Below are positions 1 to 8,549 of a stretch of 64,000 bases of DNA, in pieces. Location of the stretch: assembly GCA_946481075.1 (NCBI GenBank), contig CAMLMC010000001.1:186001-250000 (forward strand), read 5' to 3'. Position 1 is the stretch's first letter, and each line of letters starts with the position of its first letter. The notes under the pieces were generated by a model. That model was not told where the DNA came from and searched no databases. It worked only from the letters and a program-made list of their open reading frames with translations. Position numbers and translations under genes: made by a program. The stretch is from an uncultured Alphaproteobacteria bacterium. GTDB taxonomy: Bacteria; Pseudomonadota; Alphaproteobacteria; Micavibrionales; Micavibrionaceae.

Positions 1-54
1 CAGCGGCGCCGTGGATCATTAAGGAATATAAAAATCCTTCCCCCGAAGGAGGAG

Positions 55-82
55 CGGCGGCCCGTCAAACGGCCGCCGTTTT
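55..82 (+). terminator. Rho-independent terminator of an upstream gene
   Basis: An 8-bp GC stem (55-62 with 71-78) and an 8-nt loop are followed by TTTTGTG. A short open frame ends with TAA at 20-22, so this probably terminates a plus-strand gene whose body lies left of the window; that gene cannot be identified from so few codons. Confidence 0.6.
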
Positions 83-153
83 GTGTGCGGGAACCCAAAA
101 GCGGCGCCATATGTTGGATGGATCCTAATTCCAATTCAGCAAGGAGGATGATC

Positions 154-747
154 ATGGCAGACCACAAAGCCCCGGATGACATTTTTAAAGTATCCAGCCC
201 CGTACAGAACGCAAAGGCGCGCATTGTGATGCTCACCGCCGACGGTACGGAAGATCAGGAATTTTTCTATCCTTATTACCGTTTCAGCGAAGCGGGGTAT
301 CAGGTCGATGTGATTACGCCGGACGGCAAGGGATTCAAAGGCAAGAACGGCGCGGGATTATCCGATACCATGATCATTCCCGATGCCAATCCGAACAATT
401 ACGAGCTTCTTTACATTCCCGGCGGCAAGGCGCCTGAAAAATTGAAAAGCCATGAACCGGCCGTTGAATTCGTGCAGGATTTTGTCATGACCGGCAAGCC
501 GGTGGCCGCGATTTGCCATGGTCCGCAATTGCTTGCCAAGGCGGGCGTGATCGAGGGCAAACGCATCGCCGCATGGCCTGAATGTGAAGATGAAATGGAA
601 GATGCAGGTGCATCTTACGTCTTTGAAGAGTGTGTGCGGGATGGCCAGTTTATCACAGCACGCTGGCCGGGTGATTTACCCGCGCATCTTTCCAAGATCT
701 TTCAAGTTTTGCAGTCCGCGAAGGATACGCATAAGAAGGCGGCATAA
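154..747 (+). CDS. DJ-1/PfpI family protein
   Basis: A class I glutamine amidotransferase-like protein of the DJ-1/ThiJ/PfpI superfamily, 197 aa, probably cytoplasmic. The nucleophile elbow AICHGP is visible with Cys121 and His122, the arrangement of PfpI/YhbO-type proteins that act as stress-linked deglycase, hydrolase or protease-like enzymes; the actual substrate cannot be told. The reading frame is open from 85, but AAGGAGG at 141-147 lies 6 nt before the ATG at 154, whereas the ATG at 148 directly abuts it, so 154 is chosen. The gene stands alone between two terminators. A second, divergent DJ-1 paralogue lies at 53595. Confidence 0.85.
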   Translation: MADHKAPDDIFKVSSPVQNAKARIVMLTADGTEDQEFFYPYYRFSEAGYQVDVITPDGKGFKGKNGAGLSDTMIIPDANPNNYELLYIPGGKAPEKLKSHEPAVEFVQDFVMTGKPVAAICHGPQLLAKAGVIEGKRIAAWPECEDEMEDAGASYVFEECVRDGQFITARWPGDLPAHLSKIFQVLQSAKDTHKKAA

Positions 748-754
748 GGAAAAG

Positions 755-779
755 AAACCCGGCGAATGCCGGGTTTTTT
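755..779. terminator. Bidirectional terminator between convergent genes
   Basis: A perfect 9-bp stem AAACCCGGC / GCCGGGTTT with a GAAT tetraloop and T-runs on both strands. It serves the DJ-1 gene on the plus strand and the efflux lipoprotein gene on the minus strand; it abuts the stop codon of the latter. Confidence 0.85.
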
Positions 780-780
780 A

Positions 781-2286
781 TCAAATGCGGTTTGGATTTT
801 CGAGCGGTGCAACAGGTTGCGGCGTTGTGGGAACAACGGATGTTGGCGTTACAGATGCTGGAGGCGCAGGTGTTACGACAGGTGCCGCAACGGGCGCGGC
901 TTCGCCTTCATACCAGCCGCCGCCAAGCGCCTTGAACAAGTCCACCGCCGCCGCAAGGCGGTCGTTTTTCGTCTGGATATAATTGTCTTCCGCCAGCAGT
1001 TTCGTGCGGCGGGCATCAAGCAATATCTGGAAGTCGATCGCGCCCGCATCATATTGTTGCTGCGAGAGGTTATAGGCCGTGCGCGCTTCGTTCATCGCGG
1101 TTTCAAGCGATGTTTCACGCGCGGTCGCGGCCTTCATGCTCGAAAGCGCGTCTTCCACATCCTTGAACGATACGAGAACGGCCTGACGATAGTTGTACGC
1201 CAGTTCGGCGCGCCGCGCCTTCGTGCGTTCCAGATTGCCTTCGAGGCGGCCCGCACTGAAAATCGGAGCAAGAAGGTCCGCGCCCAGCGAGAAGATTTTG
1301 GTCGTCGGGTCATCGAACGGCGTGGCACCGATTGAGCCGCCGAGGCCCAGCGTGATATTCGGGAAGAACGCCGCGCGCGCCGCGCCGATATCGGCATTGG
1401 CGGCGACAAGAGAGGCTTCCGCCTGACGAATATCAGGGCGGCGTTCAAGCAGCGTGGATGGTTGTCCCGGTGCCACGGAAGGGACCGGCAGGGCCCGGAG
1501 ATCCTTGCCCGTTACGGTCAGGTTTTGTGGTGGAACGCCGACCAGCACGGCAAGCGATGTTTTCGCAATCTTCATCTGGTTTTCGATCAGGGCGCGGTTT
1601 GCCTCGCTGGTCGCCAGATCGGATTTTTGCTGGGAAACATCGAGAAGCGTTGTCGCGCCGGCATCATAACGGGCCTGAACGATGCGGAGCAATTCACGCG
1701 CGCTGTTCAAATTCTGATCGGCGATGCTGAGGCGTTCCTGAAGGTTCAGCACATTAAAATACGTTTTGGCCACATCGCCCATCACGACGAGTGCAAGCGC
1801 ATCACGCGCATATTCGGTCCCGCGCAAATCTGCTTCGTCGGATTCGACATTCGCGCGGTTCAGGCCGAACAGATCAAGTTCATAGGCAACATTCACGCCC
1901 GCGAGATATCCCGTGTCGTTGCTGTCACCGCCCGCGGCATTAGGCGCACGGATATTTTGATGGGTAATGGAGCCCGTGCCATCCACATTGGGCAGCAGGG
2001 TGGAAGATGTTGTGCGCAATGTCGCCCGCGCCTGTTCGATGCGTTGCACGGCAGCGCCAATATCGTTGTTGTTGACGAGCGCCTGTTCCATCAGTTTGTT
2101 GAGCTCGGCGCTGTCAAAATTTGTCCACCAGTTCTTGGCGATAATGGTCGGTTGCGAGGCCGTGGCCTCCATCTCGCTCCAGCTGGTCGGTGTTTCAACC
2201 GCAGGGCGTTCGTAATTCGGGATCAGGGAGCAGCCGGAGAGCAATGCCGCGAGCAGCACGGGGGTGATAAGTCTTTGTTTTGTCAT
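781..2286 (-). CDS. Outer-membrane efflux lipoprotein, NodT/OprM family
   Basis: A TolC-type outer-membrane channel subunit of 501 aa. The first residues form a lipoprotein signal with lipobox LLSGC, so Cys19 would be lipidated. Two copies of the long-helix OEP domain follow (roughly residues 60-260 and 275-460), and the C-terminus has a Pro/Val-rich tail of about 40 residues. Such proteins form the exit duct of tripartite pumps. No membrane-fusion protein or RND pump is adjacent; the upstream minus-strand neighbour is an MFS transporter 131 bp away, so the partner is either that MFS protein or a pump elsewhere. A possible TetR-type operator lies in the gap. Confidence 0.9.
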   Translation of the reverse strand: MTKQRLITPVLLAALLSGCSLIPNYERPAVETPTSWSEMEATASQPTIIAKNWWTNFDSAELNKLMEQALVNNNDIGAAVQRIEQARATLRTTSSTLLPNVDGTGSITHQNIRAPNAAGGDSNDTGYLAGVNVAYELDLFGLNRANVESDEADLRGTEYARDALALVVMGDVAKTYFNVLNLQERLSIADQNLNSARELLRIVQARYDAGATTLLDVSQQKSDLATSEANRALIENQMKIAKTSLAVLVGVPPQNLTVTGKDLRALPVPSVAPGQPSTLLERRPDIRQAEASLVAANADIGAARAAFFPNITLGLGGSIGATPFDDPTTKIFSLGADLLAPIFSAGRLEGNLERTKARRAELAYNYRQAVLVSFKDVEDALSSMKAATARETSLETAMNEARTAYNLSQQQYDAGAIDFQILLDARRTKLLAEDNYIQTKNDRLAAAVDLFKALGGGWYEGEAAPVAAPVVTPAPPASVTPTSVVPTTPQPVAPLENPNRI

Positions 2287-2348
2287 CTATTACTCCGGTT
2301 GATCCTTGGTTGTGCGTCACACAATACCATGAAACGCTGTGATTGAAA

Positions 2349-2364
2349 TAGACCGATTGGTCAA
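2349..2364. promoter_or_regulatory. Possible TetR-family operator upstream of the efflux gene
   Basis: TAGACCGATTGGTCAA is a 16-bp imperfect palindrome (outer GACC / GGTC arms) resembling the TAGACC-N4-GGTCTA operators of TetR regulators of efflux genes. It lies about 65 bp before the lipoprotein start. No tetR gene is in the window, so this is inference from pattern and position. Confidence 0.35.
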
Positions 2365-2417
2365 AAATCCACCCCGGCCATCAAAAATATACGGCAAAAC
2401 AGTCTCTAACCTTCGTT

Positions 2418-3668
2418 TTAAGGGGTGTCTTCAGGGCGGATCACCATCCCCCGCATGTCCGGGTATTTGAGGGTGGCCCATGCCGTGACCGCCAATGTGC
2501 CAAGCCCGCCAAGAACGACGGATGGCACGATGCCGACAAGTTTTGCCAGTGCGCCGGATTCAAACGCGCCGAGTTCGTTCGAGGAAATGATGAACATGGA
2601 ACTGACCGATGAAACGCGCCCCCGCATATGGTCGGGCGTTAGAAATTGCATCAGGGACTGGCGGATCACGACACTGACGGAATCGAATATGCCGGAGAGT
2701 GTCAGGAAAACCAGCGAGAGCCAGAAAATGTTGGAGAGGCCAAAGCCAATCATGGAGACACCAAAACCGGCCACGACCCAGAGCATTGTTTTGAATTTGA
2801 TGACCTGCATCGGGCGCACCGCAAGATAAAGGGCCATCGCAAGTGCGCCAACAGCCGGAGCAGCGCGCAGCGCGCCAAGCCCTTCGGAGCCGACCGCCAG
2901 GATTTCTTCGGCAAAGGCGGGGAGGAGGGCAATTGCGCCGCCGAACAGGACAGCCAGCATATCGAGCGACATGGTGCCGAGGAGTACGGGGGTTTTCATG
3001 ATAAAGGCCCAGCCTTCGCGGATGCTTTTAAGGGCCGGTTCCCGCACCTTGCCGGGTGTATAGGGGGCGGGTTTGATTCCGAAGATCAGGAAGAAAGACG
3101 CCATCATCAGGAAGAGCGGGAAAGACCATGCGGCGAGCGCGCCATAGCCGCCATAGATGATTCCGCCTATCGCCGGTGCGATGATGAAGGCCGCGTGATG
3201 CCCTGTGCTCATCCACCCTGCCGCCGCCGGCATATCGCGTTTGGCCACGATCTGCGCCAGCAGCGAGAAAGAAGAGGGGATGATGAAAGACCGTGCAAGG
3301 CCGGATACGAATATCGCGATATAGGCGAGCCAGAGGAACGCATTTTTTTCGAGCGGGAGCAGACCGCTGCCGATCAAAAACAAAATGGCCGTGTTGATGG
3401 CGAGCGCGAGAAGACAGTAAAGATAGACGCGCTGGGGCCGCGAATGATCAACGACATATCCGGCAAAGAGCGCGCAGGCGATGGCGGGCACGGCCTCTAC
3501 CAGTCCCGTTAAACCGAGCATCAGCGGATCGCGCGTTTTCTCGTAAATCTGCCAGCCGATGATGACGCCCTGTGCCTGCAACGCCGATAGCGAAAACATC
3601 CGCGTGAACAGCATCAGCCGGAATTCACGGATTTTCAGGACATCGAACGAGAGTTTTGGCAGGGGCAT
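2418..3668 (-). CDS. MFS transporter, EntS/MFS_3-like
   Basis: A major facilitator superfamily protein of 416 aa with about 12 predicted membrane helices, resembling the enterobactin-exporter (EntS)-like subgroup: an N-terminal FRLMLFTRMFS segment, then GWQIYEKTRDPLMLGL in the first helices, and a D-H-S-R-P-Q-R cytoplasmic loop after helix 2. It should sit in the inner membrane and export a small molecule by proton antiport; the substrate cannot be inferred. It lies head-to-tail with the outer-membrane efflux lipoprotein, suggesting joint export, but the 131-bp gap with its own operator-like site could equally mean separate transcription. Confidence 0.82.
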   Translation of the reverse strand: MPLPKLSFDVLKIREFRLMLFTRMFSLSALQAQGVIIGWQIYEKTRDPLMLGLTGLVEAVPAIACALFAGYVVDHSRPQRVYLYCLLALAINTAILFLIGSGLLPLEKNAFLWLAYIAIFVSGLARSFIIPSSFSLLAQIVAKRDMPAAAGWMSTGHHAAFIIAPAIGGIIYGGYGALAAWSFPLFLMMASFFLIFGIKPAPYTPGKVREPALKSIREGWAFIMKTPVLLGTMSLDMLAVLFGGAIALLPAFAEEILAVGSEGLGALRAAPAVGALAMALYLAVRPMQVIKFKTMLWVVAGFGVSMIGFGLSNIFWLSLVFLTLSGIFDSVSVVIRQSLMQFLTPDHMRGRVSSVSSMFIISSNELGAFESGALAKLVGIVPSVVLGGLGTLAVTAWATLKYPDMRGMVIRPEDTP

Positions 3669-3746
3669 GGTGCAGGCACTTAAATCTCAAACCTCTTATA
3701 TTTCAAGGGGAAAGATAAAAACTCTGGTGCAATTCCATAATGATGT

Positions 3747-3758
3747 TATGGTTTGTGC
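3747..3758 (+). promoter_or_regulatory. -10-like element directly before the M14 gene
   Basis: TATGGT at 3747-3752 ends 6 nt before the ATG at 3759, which would put transcription start on the A of the start codon. No Shine-Dalgarno is present and the -35 region is poor. One of a recurring class in this window. Confidence 0.35.
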
Positions 3759-4691
3759 ATGAATGAAACCGTTGCCGTGCCGGAAACCAAAGGCTGGAGC
3801 GAGGCGCAGAAATACGCCTGGTATCTGGGCGTCGATGCGCAAGGCAATATACGTGACTATCAGGCGGATGTCGTCTCGCGTCTGATGCGGCTCCCCGCCA
3901 ATGTCCATACGCTTGAGAGTTACGGGACGATCCACACGCCACATGAAGATTACGATGCCTTGCGCGTTACCGTGGGTGATGTGCGCAATGGCAAGCCGAA
4001 TATCCTGATCACCGGAGGTGTGCATGGATACGAGCCGAGCGGAGTGGAGGCCGCGATACGGTTCCTTGAAGAGGATGCGCCGCGCCTGTCGGATCAATTC
4101 AATTTCATTGTCTATCCGTGTATCAGCCCGTGGGGCTATGAATATGACCAGCGCTGGAACTGGCAGGCCGAGGATGTGAACCGCAATTTTTCTGATTCCA
4201 AAGATATCGTTCAGATCGACGAATGCGTGGCCTTCATGACATCCATCAAATCCGAAGGCGCGGTGTTTGCCGCCGCCATCGACCTGCATGAAACCAACGA
4301 GAGGGATAAGGACCTGCGTGTTTTGCGGGCCGAGCGTTTTGGCAGCGAGATGCCGACGACAGAACAGATCAACGCGATGCCGCAAGGGTTCCACCTGATG
4401 ATCAATCAGGGCCGCATGGAATGGCAAACCGAATTACAGCGTGAATTCGCCCAGTCCATTGTGAATAGAGTATCGGAGATATCGCCGATTGCGCCGGAAC
4501 AGAAAATTCTGGATATCGTCAATGACGGCGGGATTTTGATATCCCCGCCCAAGGCGGGATTGATGCGCCATTACCTTGGCGCCTATGCCCGCCTTGTCGC
4601 CGTGACCGAGGTGTGCCCGGCGGCCCATCACGAGCAGGCCGTGCAAACCCAACTCGCCGCTATTTACGGCGCGCTGGACCATGTTCTATAG
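3759..4691 (+). CDS. M14-family zinc carboxypeptidase-like protein
   Basis: A metallopeptidase-like protein of 310 aa without signal peptide, so probably cytoplasmic. The M14 zinc site is visible: H89-x-x-E92 in GGVHGYEPSG and the third ligand H177 in AAIDLHETNE; an N-R-N-F segment near residue 141 fits the substrate-binding Asn-Arg pair and a Glu near the C-terminus (AVTEVCP) is a candidate catalytic base. The fold is shared with succinylglutamate desuccinylase, so a small-molecule or peptide deacylase role is possible. The frame has a TTG 6 nt upstream; ATG 3759 is preferred. No ribosome site; possibly leaderless. Confidence 0.8.
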   Translation: MNETVAVPETKGWSEAQKYAWYLGVDAQGNIRDYQADVVSRLMRLPANVHTLESYGTIHTPHEDYDALRVTVGDVRNGKPNILITGGVHGYEPSGVEAAIRFLEEDAPRLSDQFNFIVYPCISPWGYEYDQRWNWQAEDVNRNFSDSKDIVQIDECVAFMTSIKSEGAVFAAAIDLHETNERDKDLRVLRAERFGSEMPTTEQINAMPQGFHLMINQGRMEWQTELQREFAQSIVNRVSEISPIAPEQKILDIVNDGGILISPPKAGLMRHYLGAYARLVAVTEVCPAAHHEQAVQTQLAAIYGALDHVL

Positions 4692-4806
4692 CCACGGCAA
4701 GCCCCTTAGCCCCATAATATTTGCTTGGGCCATTTTTTTCGGGAACGAAACCCATCCCCCTTCATTTATCATGTACCCCTGCCGTTTAATAATTTAAGCT
4801 TTGCGT

Positions 4807-6405
4807 ATGGAAAATGATATAAGACTCCCGCCGACGATCGAGGCCCAGGTTTATCTGGCAGCGATTATCGAAAACTCCGATGATGCGATTGTCAGCAAGG
4901 ACATGAATGGCTTCATCACATCGTGGAACAAATCTGCCCAGCGCATTTTTGGTTACAGCGCAACGGAGGCCGTAGGCAAGCATATTACCCTGATTATCCC
5001 GCAAGACAGGTTGCACGAGGAAGACAAGATCATATCGGCCCTACGCAGCGGCAACAGGATCGACCATTTTGAAACATGGCGCCGTCGGAAAGACGGTACG
5101 CTCGTCCCCGTTTCGGTAACAGTGTCACCGATCCGTGACAGGGAAGGCGTCATCATCGGTGCCTCGAAAATCGCCCGTGATATTTCTGAGCGGATCAACG
5201 CCGAAAAAGCCGTACAGGATTCCGCACAAAAGAAAGACGAATTCCTCGCGAATATGAGCCACGAATTGCGCACGCCCATGAATGCCGTCATCGGTATTGC
5301 GAATTTGCTGCAATCCATGGACGACTTACCGGAAAAGGCAAAGACATTTGTGGGCACGTTGAAAATCAGTGCGGACAATCTTTTGGAACTGATCAACGAT
5401 CTTTTAGATTTTGCGAAAATCGAAAGCGGCGCGGTTGAACTGGATCAGGTGGAATTCTGTCTGGCCGAACAGGTAGAAAAGGTTATCAGTGTGACGAACG
5501 TGCGCGCGCGCGAGAAGGGACTTAACCTCTATGTTCTGGTTGACCCCGAACTAAATGGCAGAGGTTTCATCGGCGACCCGCTTCGCCTGCATCAAGTTTT
5601 GATGAATATTGTTTCGAACGCGATTAAATTTACCGATAAGGGGTCGGTTCAGGTTTACGTGGATTCCATGCCCGGTCCCGAAGCCGATAAGCCCATAATC
5701 CGTATCAAGGTCACCGACACAGGTATCGGCATCCATCCGGAGAAGCTGGGCCAAGTCTTTGATAAATTCATGCAGGCCGATACATCGATTACGCGGCGAT
5801 ATGGTGGATCAGGCCTGGGGCTTTCCATCGCCAAGGCATTCGTGGAAAAAATGGGCGGGTCTATTTCTGTGTCGAGCCAGCTTGGCATCGGTTCAACTTT
5901 TACCGTGAGCTTGCCGATTCAAACCTCCGGGAATGTTTCGGAGAAGAAAATTTTTTCCGCCAACACCGTGCCCAAGGCACCTTCACATAACCGTAATGTT
6001 CTGGTGGTCGAAGATTATGAGCCCAATGTCCTTGTCGTGGGCGCCATGCTCGACATGCTTGGCTATGATTACGATGTTGCCGAAAACGGCTTCGAGGCGC
6101 TTCGAAAATTCGGACAGAACAACTACGATGTCATTCTTATGGATTTGCAGATGCACGAACTGGACGGGCTTGAATCAACACGCCTTATTCGTAAGATCGA
6201 GGGGGAGAAGGGCATTACCAAAACCCCCATCATCGCCATGACCGCCCATGTGCGTGAACAGGACAAAAACAAGTGTTTCGAGGCCGGAATGGATGATTTC
6301 ATACCCAAGCCATTCGAGCCTAGCGTGCTATCGGAAAAAATAAATCGCTTCATCGATTTTAAGAAAAAAGTCCATGACATCACGGTGGATGTAAAAGAGG
6401 GTTAG
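4807..6405 (+). CDS. Hybrid sensor histidine kinase (PAS-HisKA-HATPase-REC)
   Basis: A 532-aa soluble hybrid kinase. Residues about 12-130 form a PAS domain with PAC motif (ENSDDAIVSKDMNGFITSWN). H152 in MSHELRTPMNAVIG is the autophosphorylation site. The ATPase domain carries N, G1 and G2 boxes (NIVSNAIKF, DTGIGI, GGSGLGLSI) up to about residue 375, and a receiver domain follows with phosphoacceptor D446 in LMDLQMHELDG. There is no membrane segment, so it senses an internal signal or ligand, possibly redox or oxygen through PAS. The final phosphotransfer partner is not nearby. TTG at 4801 is an alternative start; neither start has a good ribosome site. The next gene begins 6 nt later. Confidence 0.9.
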   Translation: MENDIRLPPTIEAQVYLAAIIENSDDAIVSKDMNGFITSWNKSAQRIFGYSATEAVGKHITLIIPQDRLHEEDKIISALRSGNRIDHFETWRRRKDGTLVPVSVTVSPIRDREGVIIGASKIARDISERINAEKAVQDSAQKKDEFLANMSHELRTPMNAVIGIANLLQSMDDLPEKAKTFVGTLKISADNLLELINDLLDFAKIESGAVELDQVEFCLAEQVEKVISVTNVRAREKGLNLYVLVDPELNGRGFIGDPLRLHQVLMNIVSNAIKFTDKGSVQVYVDSMPGPEADKPIIRIKVTDTGIGIHPEKLGQVFDKFMQADTSITRRYGGSGLGLSIAKAFVEKMGGSISVSSQLGIGSTFTVSLPIQTSGNVSEKKIFSANTVPKAPSHNRNVLVVEDYEPNVLVVGAMLDMLGYDYDVAENGFEALRKFGQNNYDVILMDLQMHELDGLESTRLIRKIEGEKGITKTPIIAMTAHVREQDKNKCFEAGMDDFIPKPFEPSVLSEKINRFIDFKKKVHDITVDVKEG

Positions 6406-6411
6406 GTTTTT

Positions 6412-6663
6412 ATGGCGGGGGTGGCAATCAGTGGTGGCACGGTGCATGCTCTGCCGAAAGATTTGAAAGAGATTTTGATGGTTGACGCGGCCATGCGCGA
6501 AGCATGGGAAGACATCACGCCCCTTGCCCGCAACGAATTCATTTGTTGGATAGAAGACGCGAAAAAAACGCAAACACGGGCCAAGCGCATAGGCATCGCC
6601 CGGGAGAATTTAAAGGAAGGGAAACGCCGGCCATGCTGTTGGCCGGGGTGCGGACATCGGTGA
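6412..6663 (+). CDS. YdeI/OmdA-like small protein
   Basis: An 83-aa protein matching the C-terminal OmdA domain of YdeI-type (bacteriocin-resistance or OmpD-associated) proteins: an LPKDL start, the conserved W-I-E-D-A-K-x-x-x-T-R-x-x-R block, and a PCCWPGCGHR tail found on short stand-alone members. The Cys-rich tail (C-C-x-x-x-C) could bind metal but this is unproven. Its biochemical function is not known. It begins 6 nt after the hybrid kinase, so it is probably co-transcribed with it; a terminator follows at 6745. Confidence 0.7.
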   Translation: MAGVAISGGTVHALPKDLKEILMVDAAMREAWEDITPLARNEFICWIEDAKKTQTRAKRIGIARENLKEGKRRPCCWPGCGHR

Positions 6664-6744
6664 GAAGTGATCTAGGTGGTCTATACCTTTTCTTACCATT
6701 GCATTCATGAAAATTCCCCTCATGGTTGTATAAAATGCTTCAAT

Positions 6745-6768
6745 AGGACCATGATGGTCCTGTTTTTA
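6745..6768 (+). terminator. Terminator after the kinase-OmdA operon
   Basis: A 6-bp stem AGGACC / GGTCCT with an ATGAT loop followed by GTTTTTA, about 80 bp past the last stop. The 6664-6744 stretch before it holds nothing recognisable. Confidence 0.6.
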
Positions 6769-6799
6769 TAATAAAATCAAATAATTAGTATATTTTAAC

Positions 6800-6827
6800 T
6801 TTACGTTTACAGTGTGACTGGTATACT
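6800..6827 (+). promoter_or_regulatory. Sigma-70-type promoter of the chemoreceptor gene
   Basis: TTTACG (6800-6805), a 16-nt spacer and TATACT (6822-6827) in an AT-rich stretch. Predicted start near 6834 gives a leader of about 75 nt. Confidence 0.55.
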
Positions 6828-6832
6828 GGCGT

Positions 6833-6849
6833 ATGTACAATATGTACAT
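6833..6849. promoter_or_regulatory. Perfect 17-bp palindrome at the predicted transcription start
   Basis: ATGTACA-ATA-TGTACAT sits immediately downstream of the -10 box, where a bound repressor would block initiation. Seen directly; the binding protein is unknown. Confidence 0.5.
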
Positions 6850-6910
6850 TCAAGGCGTCTAATTTACCCACAAACTTTTACATATCCCCTTTCCTGAAAG
6901 GAGAGCTTCC

Positions 6911-8452
6911 ATGCCAAGCAGTGCGCGCAATATCCTAGGTTTCCGGTCGTCCGGTATAAGAAAAGGGAGCGGTGAGATGAGCGATATTCTGGCGGCGCTC
7001 AGCCGGTCCCAAGCCGTTATCGAGTTCAGTATGGATGGCACGATTTTAACGGCGAATGAAAACTTTCTGAAGGTGATGGGATACAGGATCGATGAGATCA
7101 AGGGCAAGCATCACAGCATGTTCGCGGAACCTGCCTTTGCCGCCAGTCAGGAATACAAGGATTTCTGGAATGCCCTGCGCCGTGGCGAATTTCAAGCGGC
7201 GCAGTATAAACGTCTGGGCAAGGGCGGCAAGGAAGTATGGATCGAGGCATCGTATAACCCGATTATCGGCCGCAATGGCAAACCATACAAGGTTGTCAAA
7301 TATGCCACCGACATCACCGAAAAAAGTCTTCAAATGGCGGAGCTGAACGGCCTTATTTCCGCGATCAACAGGTCTCAAGCGGTGATTAACTTTGAGATGG
7401 ACGGCACGATTATCGATGCCAACGAAAACTTTCTGAGCGTGATGGGTTATACGCTCGATGAAGTCAAAGGCAAGCATCACACCATGTTTGCGGAACCTGC
7501 CTTTGCAGCCAGTAAGGAATATAAGGATTTCTGGGAGGCCTTGCGGCGCGGCGAGTTCCAGGCAGCGCAGTATAAGCGTATCGGCAAGGGGGGCAAGGAA
7601 GTGTGGATCGAGGCGTCCTATAACCCGATCTTTGATATGAACGGCAAGCCCTTTAAAGTGACGAAGTTTGCCACCGACCTTACCCCGCGCAAGGAAGAGA
7701 ATAAACGCCTGGTCGCGGATTTCGAGACCAATGTTCAATCGCTCGTCCAGATTGTCGCGTCTTCGGCAACGCAAATGCAGGGGACATCGCAATCGCTTGC
7801 AGCGGCGGCGGAGGAAACGGGCGTGCAATCCAATATTGTCGCCACGGCAACCGAAGAACTGTCTACATCGGTCGGGGAGATTTCGCATCAGGTTGCGAAT
7901 TCGGCGCGGATTGTCGGTGAGGCTGTGCAGGAGGCCCGCCGTTCCGAAGAGCTTGTGGCCGGGCTGGTGGAGGCCGCCGGCAAAATCGGTGAGGTCACAT
8001 CCATGATTTCGGATATCGCGGACCAGACGAATCTTCTGGCCTTGAATGCCACCATCGAAGCCGCGCGTGCGGGCGATGCGGGCAAGGGCTTTGCCGTTGT
8101 TGCATCCGAGGTGAAAACACTGGCATCCGAAACCGCGAAGGCAACGGAAGAGATTTCATCGCAGATCGGTGCGATCCAGATTGCCAGCCGCACATCGGCA
8201 GAAGCCATCAAAAAAATTGCGGATGTGATTACGAACGTTAACGAGATCAGCACCGCAATTTCGAGTGCCATCGAGGAGCAATCCGCGGCCACGCAGGAGG
8301 TCTCCGCGAACATTTCCGGCGTTCAAAGGGCCGCGAATGACACGGGCCAGTCTGCGGCCGTCATGTCCGAAGTTTCGAAGGATCTGTCGGGCCGGGCCGA
8401 GGACCTTCAGACCCGCGTGCAGGCGTTTTTGGAAAAAGTCCGGGCGATGTAA
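6911..8452 (+). CDS. Soluble methyl-accepting chemotaxis protein with tandem PAS domains
   Basis: A 513-aa chemoreceptor without membrane segments or HAMP domain. Two PAS domains (about 25-145 and 147-265) are nearly identical in sequence, each with [10 protein letters not shown] and [16 protein letters not shown]. The cytoplasmic signalling domain follows (about 280-510) with the conserved hairpin tip in [18 protein letters not shown], which contacts CheA/CheW. No C-terminal CheR-binding pentapeptide is seen. It would detect an internal cue, perhaps redox or a bound flavin or haem, and tune motility. AAAGGAGAG 6 nt before ATG supports the start. It is a single-gene transcription unit with its own promoter, operator-like palindrome and terminator. 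Confidence 0.92.
   Translation: MPSSARNILGFRSSGIRKGSGEMSDILAALSRSQAVIEFSMDGTILTANENFLKVMGYRIDEIKGKHHSMFAEPAFAASQEYKDFWNALRRGEFQAAQYKRLGKGGKEVWIEASYNPIIGRNGKPYKVVKYATDITEKSLQMAELNGLISAINRSQAVINFEMDGTIIDANENFLSVMGYTLDEVKGKHHTMFAEPAFAASKEYKDFWEALRRGEFQAAQYKRIGKGGKEVWIEASYNPIFDMNGKPFKVTKFATDLTPRKEENKRLVADFETNVQSLVQIVASSATQMQGTSQSLAAAAEETGVQSNIVATATEELSTSVGEISHQVANSARIVGEAVQEARRSEELVAGLVEAAGKIGEVTSMISDIADQTNLLALNATIEAARAGDAGKGFAVVASEVKTLASETAKATEEISSQIGAIQIASRTSAEAIKKIADVITNVNEISTAISSAIEEQSAATQEVSANISGVQRAANDTGQSAAVMSEVSKDLSGRAEDLQTRVQAFLEKVRAM
6980..7690 (+). repeat. Intragenic tandem duplication encoding two PAS domains
   Basis: The stretches at about 6986-7324 and 7352-7690 encode PAS copies that match at most positions and align without large gaps, with period about 366 bp. 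The DNA is also alike, e.g. around 7095-7215 versus 7461-7581. This is a recent internal duplication or one homogenised by gene conversion. Confidence 0.75.
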
Positions 8453-8483
8453 TACGGGCGGGATATGCCCCATCCTACCGGCA

Positions 8484-8513
8484 AAAAAAAAGGCCCCATG
8501 CGGGCCTTTTTAT
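8484..8513. terminator. Terminator after the chemoreceptor gene
   Basis: Stem AAGGCCC / GGGCCTT with loop CATGC flanked by an A-run on the left and T-run on the right, so it can work on both strands between the convergent MCP and GAF genes. Confidence 0.85.
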
Positions 8514-8549
8514 TTCATGGCGGGGGAAGGGGGGCTTTGCGGCGGGCGG

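Noticed and set aside
85..153. Longer N-terminus of the first DJ-1 gene
   Set aside because: The frame is open from a GTG at 85, but the strong ribosome site at 141-147 is placed for ATG 154.
7046..7888. Antisense frame of 280 codons over the chemoreceptor
   Set aside because: It arises from the duplicated PAS coding sequence read backwards; no start signal or family match.
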